Shown here: in pieces, positions 1 through 12,585 of the stretch
How positions within the stretch are numbered: the first letter of the stretch is position 1
Layout: each line of letters starts with the position of its first letter
Assembly: GCF_030406325.1 (NCBI RefSeq)
Contig: NZ_JAUEQY010000020.1
Location: 62,001-126,000, forward strand
Direction: 5' to 3'
DNA from: Actinomadura sp. DC4
GTDB taxonomy: Bacteria; Actinomycetota; Actinomycetes; Streptosporangiales; Streptosporangiaceae
Length of the DNA stretch: 64,000 nt
Notes under the pieces: generated by a model
Database searches by the model: none
The model's input: the letters and a program-made list of their open reading frames with translations, nothing else
Told to the model about the DNA's origin: nothing
Translations under genes and position numbers: made by a program

Positions 1-169
1 GGGTCGTCTTGCCGCAGCCCGACGGGCCGAGCAACACGAGGAACTCCCCGTGGCCGGAGGTCAGGTCCACGCCGTCGAGAGCGCGGACGCGGGAGCGTTG
101 GTACACCTTGACGAGACCTCGGGCCTCAACGGCCTTCGTGGCCGCTGCCGCCTCGTCGCGGCGCCTCAA
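1..169 (-). CDS. ABC transporter ATP-binding protein (N-terminal part, cut by window edge)
   Basis: Only the first ~56 codons are inside the window. The frame reads through a Walker A box (GPSGCGKTT) at the very edge, preceded by a typical ABC N-terminal strand pattern (GLVKVYQR then ALDGVDL). No ATG or GTG lies in frame close upstream. A TTG at 169 is the best visible start, so the exact 5' end is uncertain. The GCG in the P-loop resembles importer ATPases of the sugar/osmolyte type (family knowledge), but partner genes are outside the window and the substrate cannot be called. Confidence 0.72.
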   Translation of the reverse strand, partial: MRRRDEAAAATKAVEARGLVKVYQRSRVRALDGVDLTSGHGEFLVLLGPSGCGKTT

Positions 170-419
170 GGACGGCTCGCCCGCCGGCCGAGCCGGCCAC
201 TGTGTTCGCCGGGCTGTGCGCCGGGCCGTTCGGTGCTCGGTCCCAACCCCCCGCCTTCCCCGGAAGAGGTGTCTCCTCTGAAAGTAGATCGCCGGGGGGC
301 GCTGATCCAGGGGCAGTTCGCCGAAGCCGCGCGCGAGACGGTTTTCTCGTCCCAATCATGTTATTTACGTGATCGGCACGCTACAGTCCGTCATCGTGTT
401 GACGTTGAGGAGAGCCCCC

Positions 420-1589
420 ATGCGCCGAGTCACCGCCCTCGCGGCCGGCGCGGCCGCCTTCGCGGGCGCGCTGATCGCCGCCCCGGGCGCCGGCGGTGCC
501 ACGCTGCCGGCCGCCGTACGACGGCAGCCGTCCACCTCGGTCGTGTTCAACGTCCCCTCCGGATCGGTGGAGGAGCAGAACGCCATCGCCTCTCACATCG
601 ACGCGCTGGCCGCCGGGACGCCGCGCGGGGCGCTGATCCGCATCGCGGTCTACCGGTTCACCTCGCCGGCGTTCGCGCAGACCCTGCTCGACGCGAGCGA
701 ACGCGGGGTCCGCATCCAACTGGTGCTCGACGCGAGCGCCCGGCACAGCGCGACGTACCGCAGGCTCGCCGCCGCCCTCGGCACCGTCCGCGGCGGCTCG
801 TCGTGGGTGACCGCCTGCAACCGGGGCTGCGTCGGCGACCGGCTCATGCACGACAAGTTCTTCCTGTTCTCCCGCACCGGGTCCGAGAGCGACGTCATCG
901 TGCAGTCGTCGGCCAACCTCACCACGACCAACCGGGTCAACGCCTGGAACAACGCGGTGACGTTCAGCGACGCGCGGCTCTACCGGGCGTACGGCCGCTA
1001 CTTCGCCGCGCTGGCCGCCCGGCGTCACTACGCCTACCACGCGACCCGCAGCGGCCACCGCACGCTCTCCACCTTCCCGCGCGCCGGCCGGACGCAGAAG
1101 AGCGACACGCTCTACACGCAGCTCGGCCACGTCGGCTGTGCCGCCCGTACATCGGTGCACGTGACGGCGTTCTCACTCACCCGCGCCGGCGTCGCCCGGC
1201 GGCTGTGGTCGCTCGCCCACCAGGGCTGCGACGTACGGGTGATCTACACCAACCTGGGAAAGGGCGCCCGGAGGATCCTCCGGCGGAAGGGCGGGCCGCG
1301 GATGCTGAGCAGCCACTACAGCTACTTCGACCTGTCGGCCGGCGATGAGGTGGAGGCCTACGTGCACTCCAAGTACGTCGCGATCGGTGGCACATACGCC
1401 GGGCACGGCCGGCGGCTGGTCATCACCGGCAGCCCGAACTACACCGTGTCCGGGCTGCGTCACAACGACGAGGCGACGCTCGCGATCGAGGACGCGAGCG
1501 TCTACGGGGCGTACGAGAGCAACTTTCTCCGGCTGTGGCGCACCGTGGCGAACCGCCTGCCGCTGGGTGGCCACGTGCCGGAGAAGTGA
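420..1589 (+). CDS. secreted phospholipase D-like domain protein
   Basis: A 389-aa exported protein with an N-terminal signal peptide (MRRVTALAAGAAAFAGALIA...). It has two HKD-type half-sites of the PLD superfamily: HDK at about residues 144-146 followed by QSSAN, and HSK at about 316-318 followed by TGSPN. Such enzymes attack phosphodiesters (phospholipid or nucleic acid) through the two histidines. In both half-sites the residue where HxKxxxxD expects Asp is Ser or Gly, which is known in divergent members. An in-frame ATG exists at 369, but the ATG at 420 is preceded by a GAGGAGAG ribosome site and starts the signal peptide. The gene stands alone between two minus-strand genes. Substrate is not predictable. 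Confidence 0.85.
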   Translation: MRRVTALAAGAAAFAGALIAAPGAGGATLPAAVRRQPSTSVVFNVPSGSVEEQNAIASHIDALAAGTPRGALIRIAVYRFTSPAFAQTLLDASERGVRIQLVLDASARHSATYRRLAAALGTVRGGSSWVTACNRGCVGDRLMHDKFFLFSRTGSESDVIVQSSANLTTTNRVNAWNNAVTFSDARLYRAYGRYFAALAARRHYAYHATRSGHRTLSTFPRAGRTQKSDTLYTQLGHVGCAARTSVHVTAFSLTRAGVARRLWSLAHQGCDVRVIYTNLGKGARRILRRKGGPRMLSSHYSYFDLSAGDEVEAYVHSKYVAIGGTYAGHGRRLVITGSPNYTVSGLRHNDEATLAIEDASVYGAYESNFLRLWRTVANRLPLGGHVPEK

Positions 1590-1596
1590 CTCACAT

Positions 1597-2415
1597 CTAC
1601 TTGCCGGTCGCCTCGATGTAGGCGTCGACCACCGCGTCGGTCTCGCCGTCCATCACGAGCGTGCCCTCGTCGATCCACAGAACCCGGTTGCACATCTCCT
1701 TGATGGAGTCGAGCTGGTGGGCTACGAGGAAGACCGCGCCCGCCTCGGCGCGCAGCTCGTCGATCTTCTTGGCGCTCTTGCGGCGGAACTTCGCGTCGCC
1801 GGTGGCCAGCGCCTCGTCGATGAGCAGCACGTCGTGGGACTTGGACGCGGCGATCGCGAACCGCAGCCGCGAGCCCATGCCGGAGGAGTAGGCCCGCATG
1901 GGGAGCTGGATGAAGCCCTCCTTGAGCCCGGCGAACTTAACGATCTCGTCGTACTTCTTCTTGACCTCTTCGGGCGTCATGCCCATGGCCAGGCAGCCGA
2001 GGACGATGTTGCGCTCGCCGGTGAGGTCGTTCATCAGCGCGGCGTTCACGCCGAGCAGCGACGGCTGCCCGGAGGTGTAGACGCCGCCGCTCTCCGGCGG
2101 GAGCAGGCCGGCGATCGCCTTGAGCAGCGTCGACTTGCCCGAGCCGTTGGTGCCGATGACGCCGATCGCGTCGCCCTTGTAGGCGACGAAGGACAGGCCG
2201 CGGATCGCGTGCACGACCTTCATCGTCGGGCGGTGCTCGCGGCGGAGCACGCGCATGAAGGCGGTGGCGGCGTTGCCCTTGCCGCCGGCGCCGAACACGC
2301 GGTACTTGATGTGCAGGTCGTCGACGACCACGATCGGGTCGCGGCTCCGGTCGATGGCCACCCGCGGGGCTGCGCCCTCGGACACCTTGTACTTCTCCTG
2401 GACGGCGTCAGCCAC
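1597..2415 (-). CDS. polysaccharide/teichoic acid ABC exporter, ATP-binding subunit (Wzt/TagH type)
   Basis: A 272-aa ATPase with Walker A GTNGSGKST (about 88-96), signature SSGMG (177-181), Walker B VLLIDE (196-201) and switch His (about 233). The long N-terminal stretch before the P-loop, the GERN segment and the SSGMG signature are typical of O-antigen/teichoic/galactan exporters (Wzt, TagH, RfbE) rather than of importers. There is no C-terminal carbohydrate-binding extension. The start overlaps the end of the upstream permease gene by 8 bases, so the two form one translationally coupled operon. The likely role is energising export of an undecaprenyl-linked cell-wall glycan; the glycan itself is not known. 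Confidence 0.88.
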   Translation of the reverse strand: MADAVQEKYKVSEGAAPRVAIDRSRDPIVVVDDLHIKYRVFGAGGKGNAATAFMRVLRREHRPTMKVVHAIRGLSFVAYKGDAIGVIGTNGSGKSTLLKAIAGLLPPESGGVYTSGQPSLLGVNAALMNDLTGERNIVLGCLAMGMTPEEVKKKYDEIVKFAGLKEGFIQLPMRAYSSGMGSRLRFAIAASKSHDVLLIDEALATGDAKFRRKSAKKIDELRAEAGAVFLVAHQLDSIKEMCNRVLWIDEGTLVMDGETDAVVDAYIEATGK

Positions 2416-3385
2416 GGCCGTACCTCTCCTCGGCGCGGAAGAAGAACCAGAACCCTACGAGGAACATCACGATCGACCAGCCGATGCCGTAGTACCACAG
2501 GTGCATGGTCGGCTCGTTGAGCGTCTGGTGGACGTAGTCGCGGTAGCTGCCCAGCAGCGCGAGGCGCGACAGCTCGACGAAGACGTACGCCGGGTTGGCC
2601 TCAAGTATGTGCCCGATCCACGGGTGGTCGTGGATCTTGGACGACTTCATCAGGCCGGACAGGCTGTAGATGATGCCGGAGAAGTAGAGCCAGGTCCGCA
2701 GGATGAAGGGGAGTAGCTGCTGGATGTCGCGGTTGAACGCGCCGATCCGGGCGAGTGCGAGGCTGATCCCGACGTTGAAGGTCAGCTGCATGATCAGGAC
2801 CGGGATGAGCAGGAGCCAGCTGAGCGTCAGCGGCTCACCGAAGCCCAGCACGATGGCGAACAGCACGACCATCGAGATCAGCAGCTGCTGCAGCTCGATG
2901 ATGGTGTACGCCAGCGGCAGGCTGGCCCGCGGGAAGTGCAGGGCCCGGATCAGCGACAGGTTGTCGCCGACCGACTTGGCGCCGGAGTTGACCGATCGCT
3001 GGGTGAACGTGAAGAGGAAGACCCCGGTCACCAGGAACGGGATGAACGTGTTGTGCGGCAGTCCGCGGCTCGTGTTGAGCAGCAGTCCGAAGATCAGGTA
3101 GTAGACCGCGGCGTTGAGCAGCGGTGTGAGGACCTGCCAGACCTGGCCCAGCCGCGACTCGGTGTACATCGCGATGTTCTTGGCCGACGCGAACGCCCAG
3201 ATGAAGTGGCGGCGCTGCCAGAGCTGACGGATGTACGAGCCCATTGGGGGGCGGGCGGCGCTCTGCTTGAGCCCGAATCCGGCGGCGAACTCGGCCAGCG
3301 AAGGATGCCCGTTCACAAGAGGGGGCTCCGCGATCGCATGTGCCGATCCGCCACCCGAGGCTCCGAGCCGTTCCGGGTGACTCAT
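2408..3385 (-). CDS. ABC-2 type polysaccharide export permease (Wzm/TagG type)
   Basis: A 325-aa integral membrane protein with about six hydrophobic segments after an amphipathic ~60-residue N-terminus. The pattern around QVWQVLTPLLNAAVYYLIFG and the C-terminal WYYGIGWSIVMFLVGFWFF helix is that of Wzm/TagG permeases. It pairs with the ATPase directly downstream (8-base overlap). The reading frame is open further upstream, but ATG 3385 (MSHPERLG...) is the most downstream Met compatible with the family length. No clear ribosome site precedes it, so the start is only probable. It would form the membrane channel of the glycan exporter. Confidence 0.85.
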   Translation of the reverse strand: MSHPERLGASGGGSAHAIAEPPLVNGHPSLAEFAAGFGLKQSAARPPMGSYIRQLWQRRHFIWAFASAKNIAMYTESRLGQVWQVLTPLLNAAVYYLIFGLLLNTSRGLPHNTFIPFLVTGVFLFTFTQRSVNSGAKSVGDNLSLIRALHFPRASLPLAYTIIELQQLLISMVVLFAIVLGFGEPLTLSWLLLIPVLIMQLTFNVGISLALARIGAFNRDIQQLLPFILRTWLYFSGIIYSLSGLMKSSKIHDHPWIGHILEANPAYVFVELSRLALLGSYRDYVHQTLNEPTMHLWYYGIGWSIVMFLVGFWFFFRAEERYGRG

Positions 3386-3578
3386 GCGGATGAGCTTATT
3401 GCAGACACAGGCCCTCCATCGACGTTCGGTCAGATGCATGGCAAAGATGTGATCTTCGGCGTGATCCGGGACGGAAAGGGGATAGAGCGCCGATACCGCG
3501 CCTCTCGGACGTCGACGCACCGCTGACCTTGCCGAACTCGCGGACATATCTTGACGTTCACGGGGGATACAGCCCCGC

Positions 3579-5114
3579 ATGCCCCTGTTGCAACGAGCGA
3601 GTCGGATCGACCAGCGCGCCTTCGACGCGGTGGCCGCGGCCCGGCTGACCGGTTTCGAGTACGTTCTCCCTCGCCTGTCCCGTGCGGCCGACCACTCCGT
3701 GCTGTGGTTCGGCATCGCCGGCGGTCTCGCCGTGACCAGGCAGCCGAGACTGCGCCGCGCCGCGATGCGCGGGGTGTTCGCCCTCGCGCTCGCGAGCCCG
3801 ATCGCCAACCTCGCCGGCAAGCAGATGTTCCGCCGCGGCCGTCCGCTGATCGAGCTGACCGGCCTGCCGACGAGCGTCGGCCGGGGAACCCTCATCCCGT
3901 CCGCGCGCGTGCGGTGGCGGCTGCCGACCTCCCCGTCGTTCCCCTCCGGGCACTCGGCGGCCGCCGCGGCCTTCACCGGCGCGCTGGCGATGGAGGCGCC
4001 CAAGTCCGTCACGCTGCCGGTGGCGGCGGCCGCGGCCGGCGTGGCCTTCTCCCGCGTCTACACCGGCGCGCACTATCCGGGCGACGTGCTGGCCGGCCTG
4101 GCGCTCGGCGCGGTGGCGGCGGTCACCACGCGGGCGCTCTGGCCCACCCGTCCCGCGCCCGCGCCGGGCGTGTGGTCGATGCCGTCCGAGGCCGTCGCCG
4201 GCACCACGTCCGACGGCGCCGGCGTCGTCGTGGTGATCAACCAGGACGCGGGCCGCGGCGACGTCAGCGACACGCTGCGCGCCGAACTGCCCGCGGCGGA
4301 GATCGTCGAGGCGGAGGGCGACCTGAGCAAGGTCATGCGCGAGGCCGCGGACCGCGCGACGGTGCTCGGGGTCTGCGGCGGCGACGGCACGGTCAACGCC
4401 GGCGCCGAGGTCGCCGTCGAGCGCAACCTGCCGCTGCTGGTGATCCCCGGCGGCACGCTCAACCACTTCTCCCGCGCGATCGGCCTGGAGACCGTCAAGG
4501 ACGCGATCGTGGCGTACCGCTCGGGCGGCGTCGTACGCGTCGACGTGGCGCGTGCCGGGGACCGGCTGTTCCTCAACACGGCGAGCTTCGGCGCGTACAC
4601 CGAGCTGGTCGACATGCGGACCAAGATGGAGGCCCGGATCGGCAAGTGGCCCGCGCTGGCGGTCTCGGCCGTACGAGTGCTGCGGCACACCGAGCCGACC
4701 GAGGTCACGGTCGAGGGCCGGCGGCTGCGCGTGTGGTTCGCCTTCCTCGGCAACTGCCGCTACGGCTCGTACGGCGTCGCCCCGACCTGGCGCCGTCACC
4801 TCGCCGACGGCCTGATCGACGTCCGGCTGATCGGCGCCAAGCGGCACATCAGCAAGACCCGCGCGGTCGCCGCGCTGCTCGTCGGGCACCTCCACCTGAT
4901 GCCCGACTACAAGGCGTGGCGCGCCACCGACCTACGGGTGGAGGGCGCCGATGGCTCGCTGCGGTTCGCCTCCGACGGGGAGATCGGCACGGTCGAGGGC
5001 CCGATCGAGATCACCAAGGGCCGCGCCGCGCTGGCCGTGTTCGGCCCCGCGCGCCTCGCCGAGCCCAGCCGCAGGCCGCTTCCCGAGCCGGCCGCCGAGG
5101 CGCCCGACATCTAG
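3579..5114 (+). CDS. bifunctional PAP2 phosphatase / diacylglycerol kinase-like lipid kinase
   Basis: A 511-aa fusion. Residues 1-190 are a PAP2 phosphatase: KQMFRRGRP (81-89), PSGH (122-125) and SRVYTGAHYPGD (158-169) give the three catalytic motifs. Residues ~215-510 are a diacylglycerol kinase catalytic domain with GGDGTVN (267-273) and PGGTLNHF (290-297). Such fusions occur in actinobacteria and are thought to act on membrane lipids, the PAP2 half dephosphorylating and the kinase half phosphorylating a lipid alcohol; substrates are inferred from family only. A GGGGGA lies ~12 bases before ATG 3579. The gene is divergent from the exporter permease. Confidence 0.9.
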   Translation: MPLLQRASRIDQRAFDAVAAARLTGFEYVLPRLSRAADHSVLWFGIAGGLAVTRQPRLRRAAMRGVFALALASPIANLAGKQMFRRGRPLIELTGLPTSVGRGTLIPSARVRWRLPTSPSFPSGHSAAAAAFTGALAMEAPKSVTLPVAAAAAGVAFSRVYTGAHYPGDVLAGLALGAVAAVTTRALWPTRPAPAPGVWSMPSEAVAGTTSDGAGVVVVINQDAGRGDVSDTLRAELPAAEIVEAEGDLSKVMREAADRATVLGVCGGDGTVNAGAEVAVERNLPLLVIPGGTLNHFSRAIGLETVKDAIVAYRSGGVVRVDVARAGDRLFLNTASFGAYTELVDMRTKMEARIGKWPALAVSAVRVLRHTEPTEVTVEGRRLRVWFAFLGNCRYGSYGVAPTWRRHLADGLIDVRLIGAKRHISKTRAVAALLVGHLHLMPDYKAWRATDLRVEGADGSLRFASDGEIGTVEGPIEITKGRAALAVFGPARLAEPSRRPLPEPAAEAPDI

Positions 5115-5329
5115 GCCAAGCGCCTGCTGGAGCCTCTGACCAGGCTCGATGCTCGTCTGAGGGTTGGTCGTGGCCCGGGTCGGGTACGGCCGCTCACAGG
5201 GGGGCCGCGCGGCGGCCGCTCTACGGAAGGTGGAGCATTCCGGCGCTCCGATCGCGAGGGAGGACTGGGCGACGTCCGGAGACGCCAGCGCGCGGGGTGC
5301 CTGAACGGGCTACGCGAAAGGTGAGGTCT

Positions 5330-5683
5330 ATGCATCGCGAGAGCGACAAGCAGGGTCCGGTCCGCGACGAATACCGGCGTAAGGAGACCGAAAACCTGAG
5401 CAGAAACGGGATCGACCGCACGAGTGACGGGGACGCTTCGCCAGAGCGCCCGAGAACGGCACCGCGCGGCATGTCGCCCGCCGACGTAGCGCGCCGGGCA
5501 ACGCTGACACGGCATCTGCCGCCGAGCGAGTTCCCCGCCGACCGGGCGCGCCTGCTGACCCACCTGCGGTCCCACCGGGCCCCCGAATCGGTCATCGACG
5601 CCGTATCCGGCCTGCCGGAAGGCCGGCAGTTCCACACCCTCGGCGAGGTCGTACGGGCCATCGGCCTGCTCACCGACCACTGA
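5330..5683 (+). CDS. DUF2795 domain protein
   Basis: A 117-aa soluble protein. The first ~50 residues are charged and probably disordered (MHRESDKQGPVRDEYRR...). The C-terminal ~65 residues match the DUF2795 pattern: a short helical region with PPSEFPADRARLLTHL and a closing GEVVRAIGLL. The family is common in actinobacteria and of unknown role. ATG 5330 is preceded by AAAGGTGAGG, a good ribosome site. It lies in a mostly non-coding stretch between the lipid kinase and the YceI gene. Confidence 0.75.
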   Translation: MHRESDKQGPVRDEYRRKETENLSRNGIDRTSDGDASPERPRTAPRGMSPADVARRATLTRHLPPSEFPADRARLLTHLRSHRAPESVIDAVSGLPEGRQFHTLGEVVRAIGLLTDH

Positions 5684-5743
5684 CGCATCAGTCAGGGGGA
5701 CGACGCCCCGGCGGCCGCGCTGTCGCCGGGGCTCTCGCGCGGG

Positions 5744-5749
5744 TAGCGT
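5744..5749 (+). promoter_or_regulatory. -10 element for a leaderless YceI transcript
   Basis: TAGCGT is followed by exactly 7 bases and then ATG 5757, the usual geometry of an actinobacterial leaderless promoter. No Shine-Dalgarno sequence is present, which favours ATG 5757 over the in-frame GTG at 5748. Confidence 0.55.
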
Positions 5750-5756
5750 GGCGGAC

Positions 5757-6298
5757 ATGGCGCTGACCGGCGGTTCGTTCGAACTCGGCCCGGCCTCGGG
5801 CCGCCTCCTGCTCCGCACGGGCCGCAGCGGCCTCGGCCGCCGCGCGGGTCACGACCTGACCCTGGAGGCCGCCCGCTGGTCCGCGCAGGTCTCCGCCGAC
5901 CTCGCCGAGCCGGCCGGCTCCTCGGTGACGGCCGAGATCGAGGCCGGTTCCCTGGAGGTCAGGGAGGGCACCGGCGGCGTGCTGCCGCTGACCGACCACG
6001 ACCGATCCGAGATCGTGAAGAACATCCGCGGCAAGGTCCTGCACACCTCCGCGCATCCGGCGATCACGTTCCGCTCCACGAGCGTCGAGGGCACCCCGGA
6101 GTCGTTCACCGTCGAGGGCGACCTGACGATCATGGGCGTCACGCGACCGGTCACCGTCAGGGGCCGGGTGACGGGCGACCGCCTGACCGGCGGCACGACC
6201 GTCGTCCAGTCACGCTGGGGCATCAAGCCGTACTCCGCGATGTTCGGCCAGCTCCGCGTCGCCGACCCGATCGAGATCGAGTTCGACCTCACGATCCC

Positions 6299-6302
<4 letters not shown>
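5757..6302 (+). CDS. YceI family protein
   Basis: A 181-aa protein with the YceI/lipocalin-like fold signature: GRSGLGRRAGHDLTLEA at the N-terminus, LTDHDRSEI, and the family-typical GDLTIMGVTRPVTV strand. YceI proteins bind long isoprenoid or amphiphilic lipids in a barrel. No signal peptide is seen, so it is probably cytoplasmic, as with many actinobacterial members. An in-frame GTG at 5748 would add three residues, but the -10/ATG spacing argues for 5757. The stop overlaps the stop of the convergent ABC-F gene (shared CTAG). Confidence 0.85.
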
Positions 6303-10234
<3,932 letters not shown>

Positions 10235-10235
<1 letters not shown>

Positions 10236-10452
10236 GCCCTGAGAACTTCTGAGAGAATCTTTTTAGGGCGATGCTCCACTTCGACCACCCCAGGCCCGAG
10301 CCGTGGGGTGTACCGCGGCGGGCGATGCAGGGGCGGATGCCCTTGGCCGGGACCAGCCGACGATGTTCGTCGTGGTCATAGGCCCGGTCGACGGATTCGG
10401 CCGCGCCACACCAACCCTCCACCCAAGATCATTGTTAGGAGTTCTCAGGGCC
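10235..10452. mobile_element. MITE-like / internally deleted IS5-family element
   Basis: A 218-bp segment bounded by perfect 13-bp inverted ends: GGCCCTGAGAACT at 10235-10247 and its reverse complement at 10440-10452. Weaker symmetry continues inward to an ATCTT block on each side (~27 bp in all). The inside carries a degraded piece of IS5-type transposase on the minus strand. It begins at the last base of the proS stop, and its right end supplies the last codons and the stop of the DUF6328 gene. No clear target duplication is visible. Confidence 0.7.
10287..10407 (-). pseudogene. IS5-family transposase fragment
   Basis: The frame contains DRAYDHDEHRRL followed by GIRPCIARRGTPHGSGLG, the segment around the second catalytic Asp of IS5-family DDE transposases and the strand after it. 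The following region with the catalytic Glu (WVVERT-type) is missing and replaced by the terminal repeat. It cannot encode an active enzyme. Confidence 0.7.
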
Positions 10453-10947
10453 CCCGGCGGGCGGGCGGTAGGCAAGCCGTCCCTGCCGGGCCTTCCTGCG
10501 GGTCAGCAGCGGCTGCAGGAACCACGCCCACAGGCTCAGGAGCACCACGCCCGTGGCCGTCGTGGCCGCCAGCCATGAGGAGAAGTAGCCGCGCGCGGCG
10601 ACCGCCACCGCGCTGGCCATCGAGACGGTCAGCGCGATCGCGCCGGAGATCTCGTAGCGGTTCGAGCGGCTGATCACCACGTCCTTGCGGCCCGAGTGGA
10701 ACAGGACCCGGTGCTGGGCGGCGGGTGCGATGAAGCAGATCGAGGCGATCGCCGCCGCGACCAGCGAGACGTAGTACACCCAGCGGCCGGCGTGGCCGAC
10801 GCGGCCGAAGCCGTTGGAGAACGGCAGCGTCAGCAGGAAGGCGAACAGGAACTGGACTCCGGCCGTAACGACGCGAAGACCCTGGAGCAGCTCGATGAGT
10901 TCCCGGTCGAGACGCTGTTTCGGCGTCTCGTCGCGTTCGGGTCCCAC
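10435..10947 (-). CDS. DUF6328 family membrane protein
   Basis: A 170-aa protein. An N-terminal amphipathic region (ELIELLQGLRVVTAGVQFLFAFLLTLPF) merges into the first membrane helix, followed by helices at about 58-75, 102-122 and 127-146, then a basic tail. The pattern fits the actinobacterial DUF6328 family, of unknown role. GTG 10947 is preceded by CGGGAG. It lies 44 bases downstream of the glycosyltransferase on the same strand and may be co-transcribed. The last five codons (GPENS) and the TAA come from the inverted end of the adjacent mobile element, so the native C-terminus was altered by the insertion. Confidence 0.75.
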   Translation of the reverse strand: MGPERDETPKQRLDRELIELLQGLRVVTAGVQFLFAFLLTLPFSNGFGRVGHAGRWVYYVSLVAAAIASICFIAPAAQHRVLFHSGRKDVVISRSNRYEISGAIALTVSMASAVAVAARGYFSSWLAATTATGVVLLSLWAWFLQPLLTRRKARQGRLAYRPPAGGPENS

Positions 10948-10991
10948 GGCTGCTCCCGGGTCTTCGGTGTCGTCCCGGGTGAGGCGGGGGG

Positions 10992-12227
10992 TCAGCTCGC
11001 GACGGCGAGCTCGGTCAGCTCCTCCTCCGGCATGGTCTCCTCCGGCGCGGGCTCGGGGGCGGGGCGCACGGAGTCATAGACCTTGAGGGTCTCGTTTGCG
11101 ATCCGTTCCCAGGAGTAGCGGGCGCGAACCCGATCGGCGCCGCCGATCCCGAGGGCGGCCAGGTGGGTCCGCTCGGCCAGCAGGCCGCGGATGCGGTGGG
11201 CGAGCTCGACCGGACGCCCGGGCCGGACGTAGACCCCGGTGACATCGTCGATCACCGTGTCGAGGTGGCCGCCGATGGCCGTGACGACGACCGGCGTCCC
11301 GCAGGCCATCGACTCGACCGGCACCCGGCCGAAGGACCCGTACGAGGGCAGGCTCACCGTCAGGTCCGCCGACCGCAGCAGGCCGGGGACGTCGGCCGAG
11401 TCGACCCGGCCGAGGAAGGTGACCCGGTCCTCGACGCCGGCCTCCTTGGCGGCGATGCGCAGGCGGTGGATCTCCTCGTCGCCGTCCAGCTCGGCCTTCG
11501 GCGGGCCGCCCGCGACGACCAGCTCTGCCTCGGGGATGCGGGCCAGCGCCTCGATGACCGTGGTCACGCCGTGCCCGGCGAGCCGGCGCGACAGCATGAC
11601 GATGCGCGGCGACTCGGCGCGGGGGAGCAGCAAACGGCCCTGCGGGCTGAACCTGTCGCTGTCCACGCCGGAGGGTACGGCGGCGATGTGCGGCCGGGCG
11701 ACGCCGATGCGAGCGAGCTCGGCGCTCTCGCTCTCGGTGGTGGCGATCAGGGCGGAGACACCGCGCCCGATGGCCCGCTCCATCCGCAGCCGGGCCGGGG
11801 ACGCGCCGCCCTCGGCGCGGGCCTGCAGGGACGCGAGGCCGTGGAAGCTCTGTACGACGGGGATGTCCAGGCCGTCGGCGGCCGACAGCGTGGCCAGGCC
11901 GCTCAGCCAGTGGTGCGCGTGGATCACGTCAGGGCGCTTGTCGGCCAGGCGCTTGGCCAGCCGGTCGGCGAACTCCTTGATGTGGGGGAGAACCTCCTGC
12001 TCCGACATCGGCACGGCGTTGCCGGCGGAGATGGACTCGACGTACACGCGGGGCGCGAGGCGGACGCGCTCGCCGGAACCGAGGCCGTCCCGGCGCGTGT
12101 AGACGGTGACCCGATGTCCCTTGCGGCCCAGTTCGCGGGCGAGCTCGGCGATGTGAACGCGGAGGCTCTCGTTGGAGGCTCCGGTGGCGACCGGGCTGAC
12201 GTGTACGGAGACCATGGCTATGTTCAT
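10992..12227 (-). CDS. GT4-family glycosyltransferase
   Basis: A 411-aa retaining GT-B glycosyltransferase. The N-terminal acceptor domain starts with MNIAMVSVHVSP and has a GASNESLRVHIAELARELGR loop. The C-terminal nucleotide-sugar domain carries FLGRVDSADVPGLLRSADLTV and the ExxxxxE-type motif in PVESMACGTPVV. The closest family style is glycogen/maltose-1-phosphate or MshA-like glycosyltransferases of actinobacteria; the exact sugar is not predictable. ATG 12227 is preceded by CCAGGAG, an excellent ribosome site; earlier in-frame codons are ignored. The 355 bases upstream carry a strong hairpin. Confidence 0.85.
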   Translation of the reverse strand: MNIAMVSVHVSPVATGASNESLRVHIAELARELGRKGHRVTVYTRRDGLGSGERVRLAPRVYVESISAGNAVPMSEQEVLPHIKEFADRLAKRLADKRPDVIHAHHWLSGLATLSAADGLDIPVVQSFHGLASLQARAEGGASPARLRMERAIGRGVSALIATTESESAELARIGVARPHIAAVPSGVDSDRFSPQGRLLLPRAESPRIVMLSRRLAGHGVTTVIEALARIPEAELVVAGGPPKAELDGDEEIHRLRIAAKEAGVEDRVTFLGRVDSADVPGLLRSADLTVSLPSYGSFGRVPVESMACGTPVVVTAIGGHLDTVIDDVTGVYVRPGRPVELAHRIRGLLAERTHLAALGIGGADRVRARYSWERIANETLKVYDSVRPAPEPAPEETMPEEELTELAVAS

Positions 12228-12585
12228 TGCGGTTACTCCTGGATATCCCTGGGGTGGGGGCTCATGTGCGCGGTCGTACGGGTCCCGGCAGGGACCTCGG
12301 CGCGACCGCGGCGGAGATATGAGCGCGTGCTCTCGCGACCGAATTGCGAGGGCGTGCGCCCCGCCGCCGGACGAGCGTCCGGTGTGGCGGTGAAGGAGGA
12401 GACGACGTGCGTCAGTCGCGTTCTGGCGGAACAACTGAAAAGACGCATGCACACCCCTCCGGAAGTTGAGAGCGGGCATGCCGCTCTCCCGAGGTGTGCC
12501 TGCGTCTTAGGCACAATCGCTTACTCTTCCTCTTACCTGCCCAAGGGGTTCCTAAACATGATCGCGAAAAAACTTTCCGGGACGG
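12228..12585. other. intergenic region with hairpin, no gene seen
   Basis: 358 bases between the phosphatase gene end and the glycosyltransferase start, both on the minus strand. The region holds the nested hairpin at 12441-12507. The rest presumably carries the glycosyltransferase promoter and leader; no convincing -10/-35 pair or ORF was found. Confidence 0.6.
12441..12507 (-). terminator. nested stem-loop, probable terminator of the phosphatase gene
   Basis: The outer arms AGACGCATGCACACC-type (12441-12459) and GAGGTGTGCCTGCGTCT (12491-12507) pair with small bulges. An inner GAGAGCGG/CCGCTCTC stem pairs perfectly around a GCAT loop. On the minus strand the stem is followed by TTTT. It sits 79 bases after the phosphatase stop, so intrinsic termination is the simplest reading. 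A role in the glycosyltransferase leader is possible. Confidence 0.6.

Noticed and set aside
2408-4012. Longer form of the exporter permease starting at 4012
   Set aside because: The extra part is antisense to the PAP2-kinase gene and is not like any permease; ATG 3385 gives the family length.
5115-5329. Possible small RNA or gene between the lipid kinase and the DUF2795 gene
   Set aside because: No hairpin, promoter pair or conserved coding pattern could be identified.
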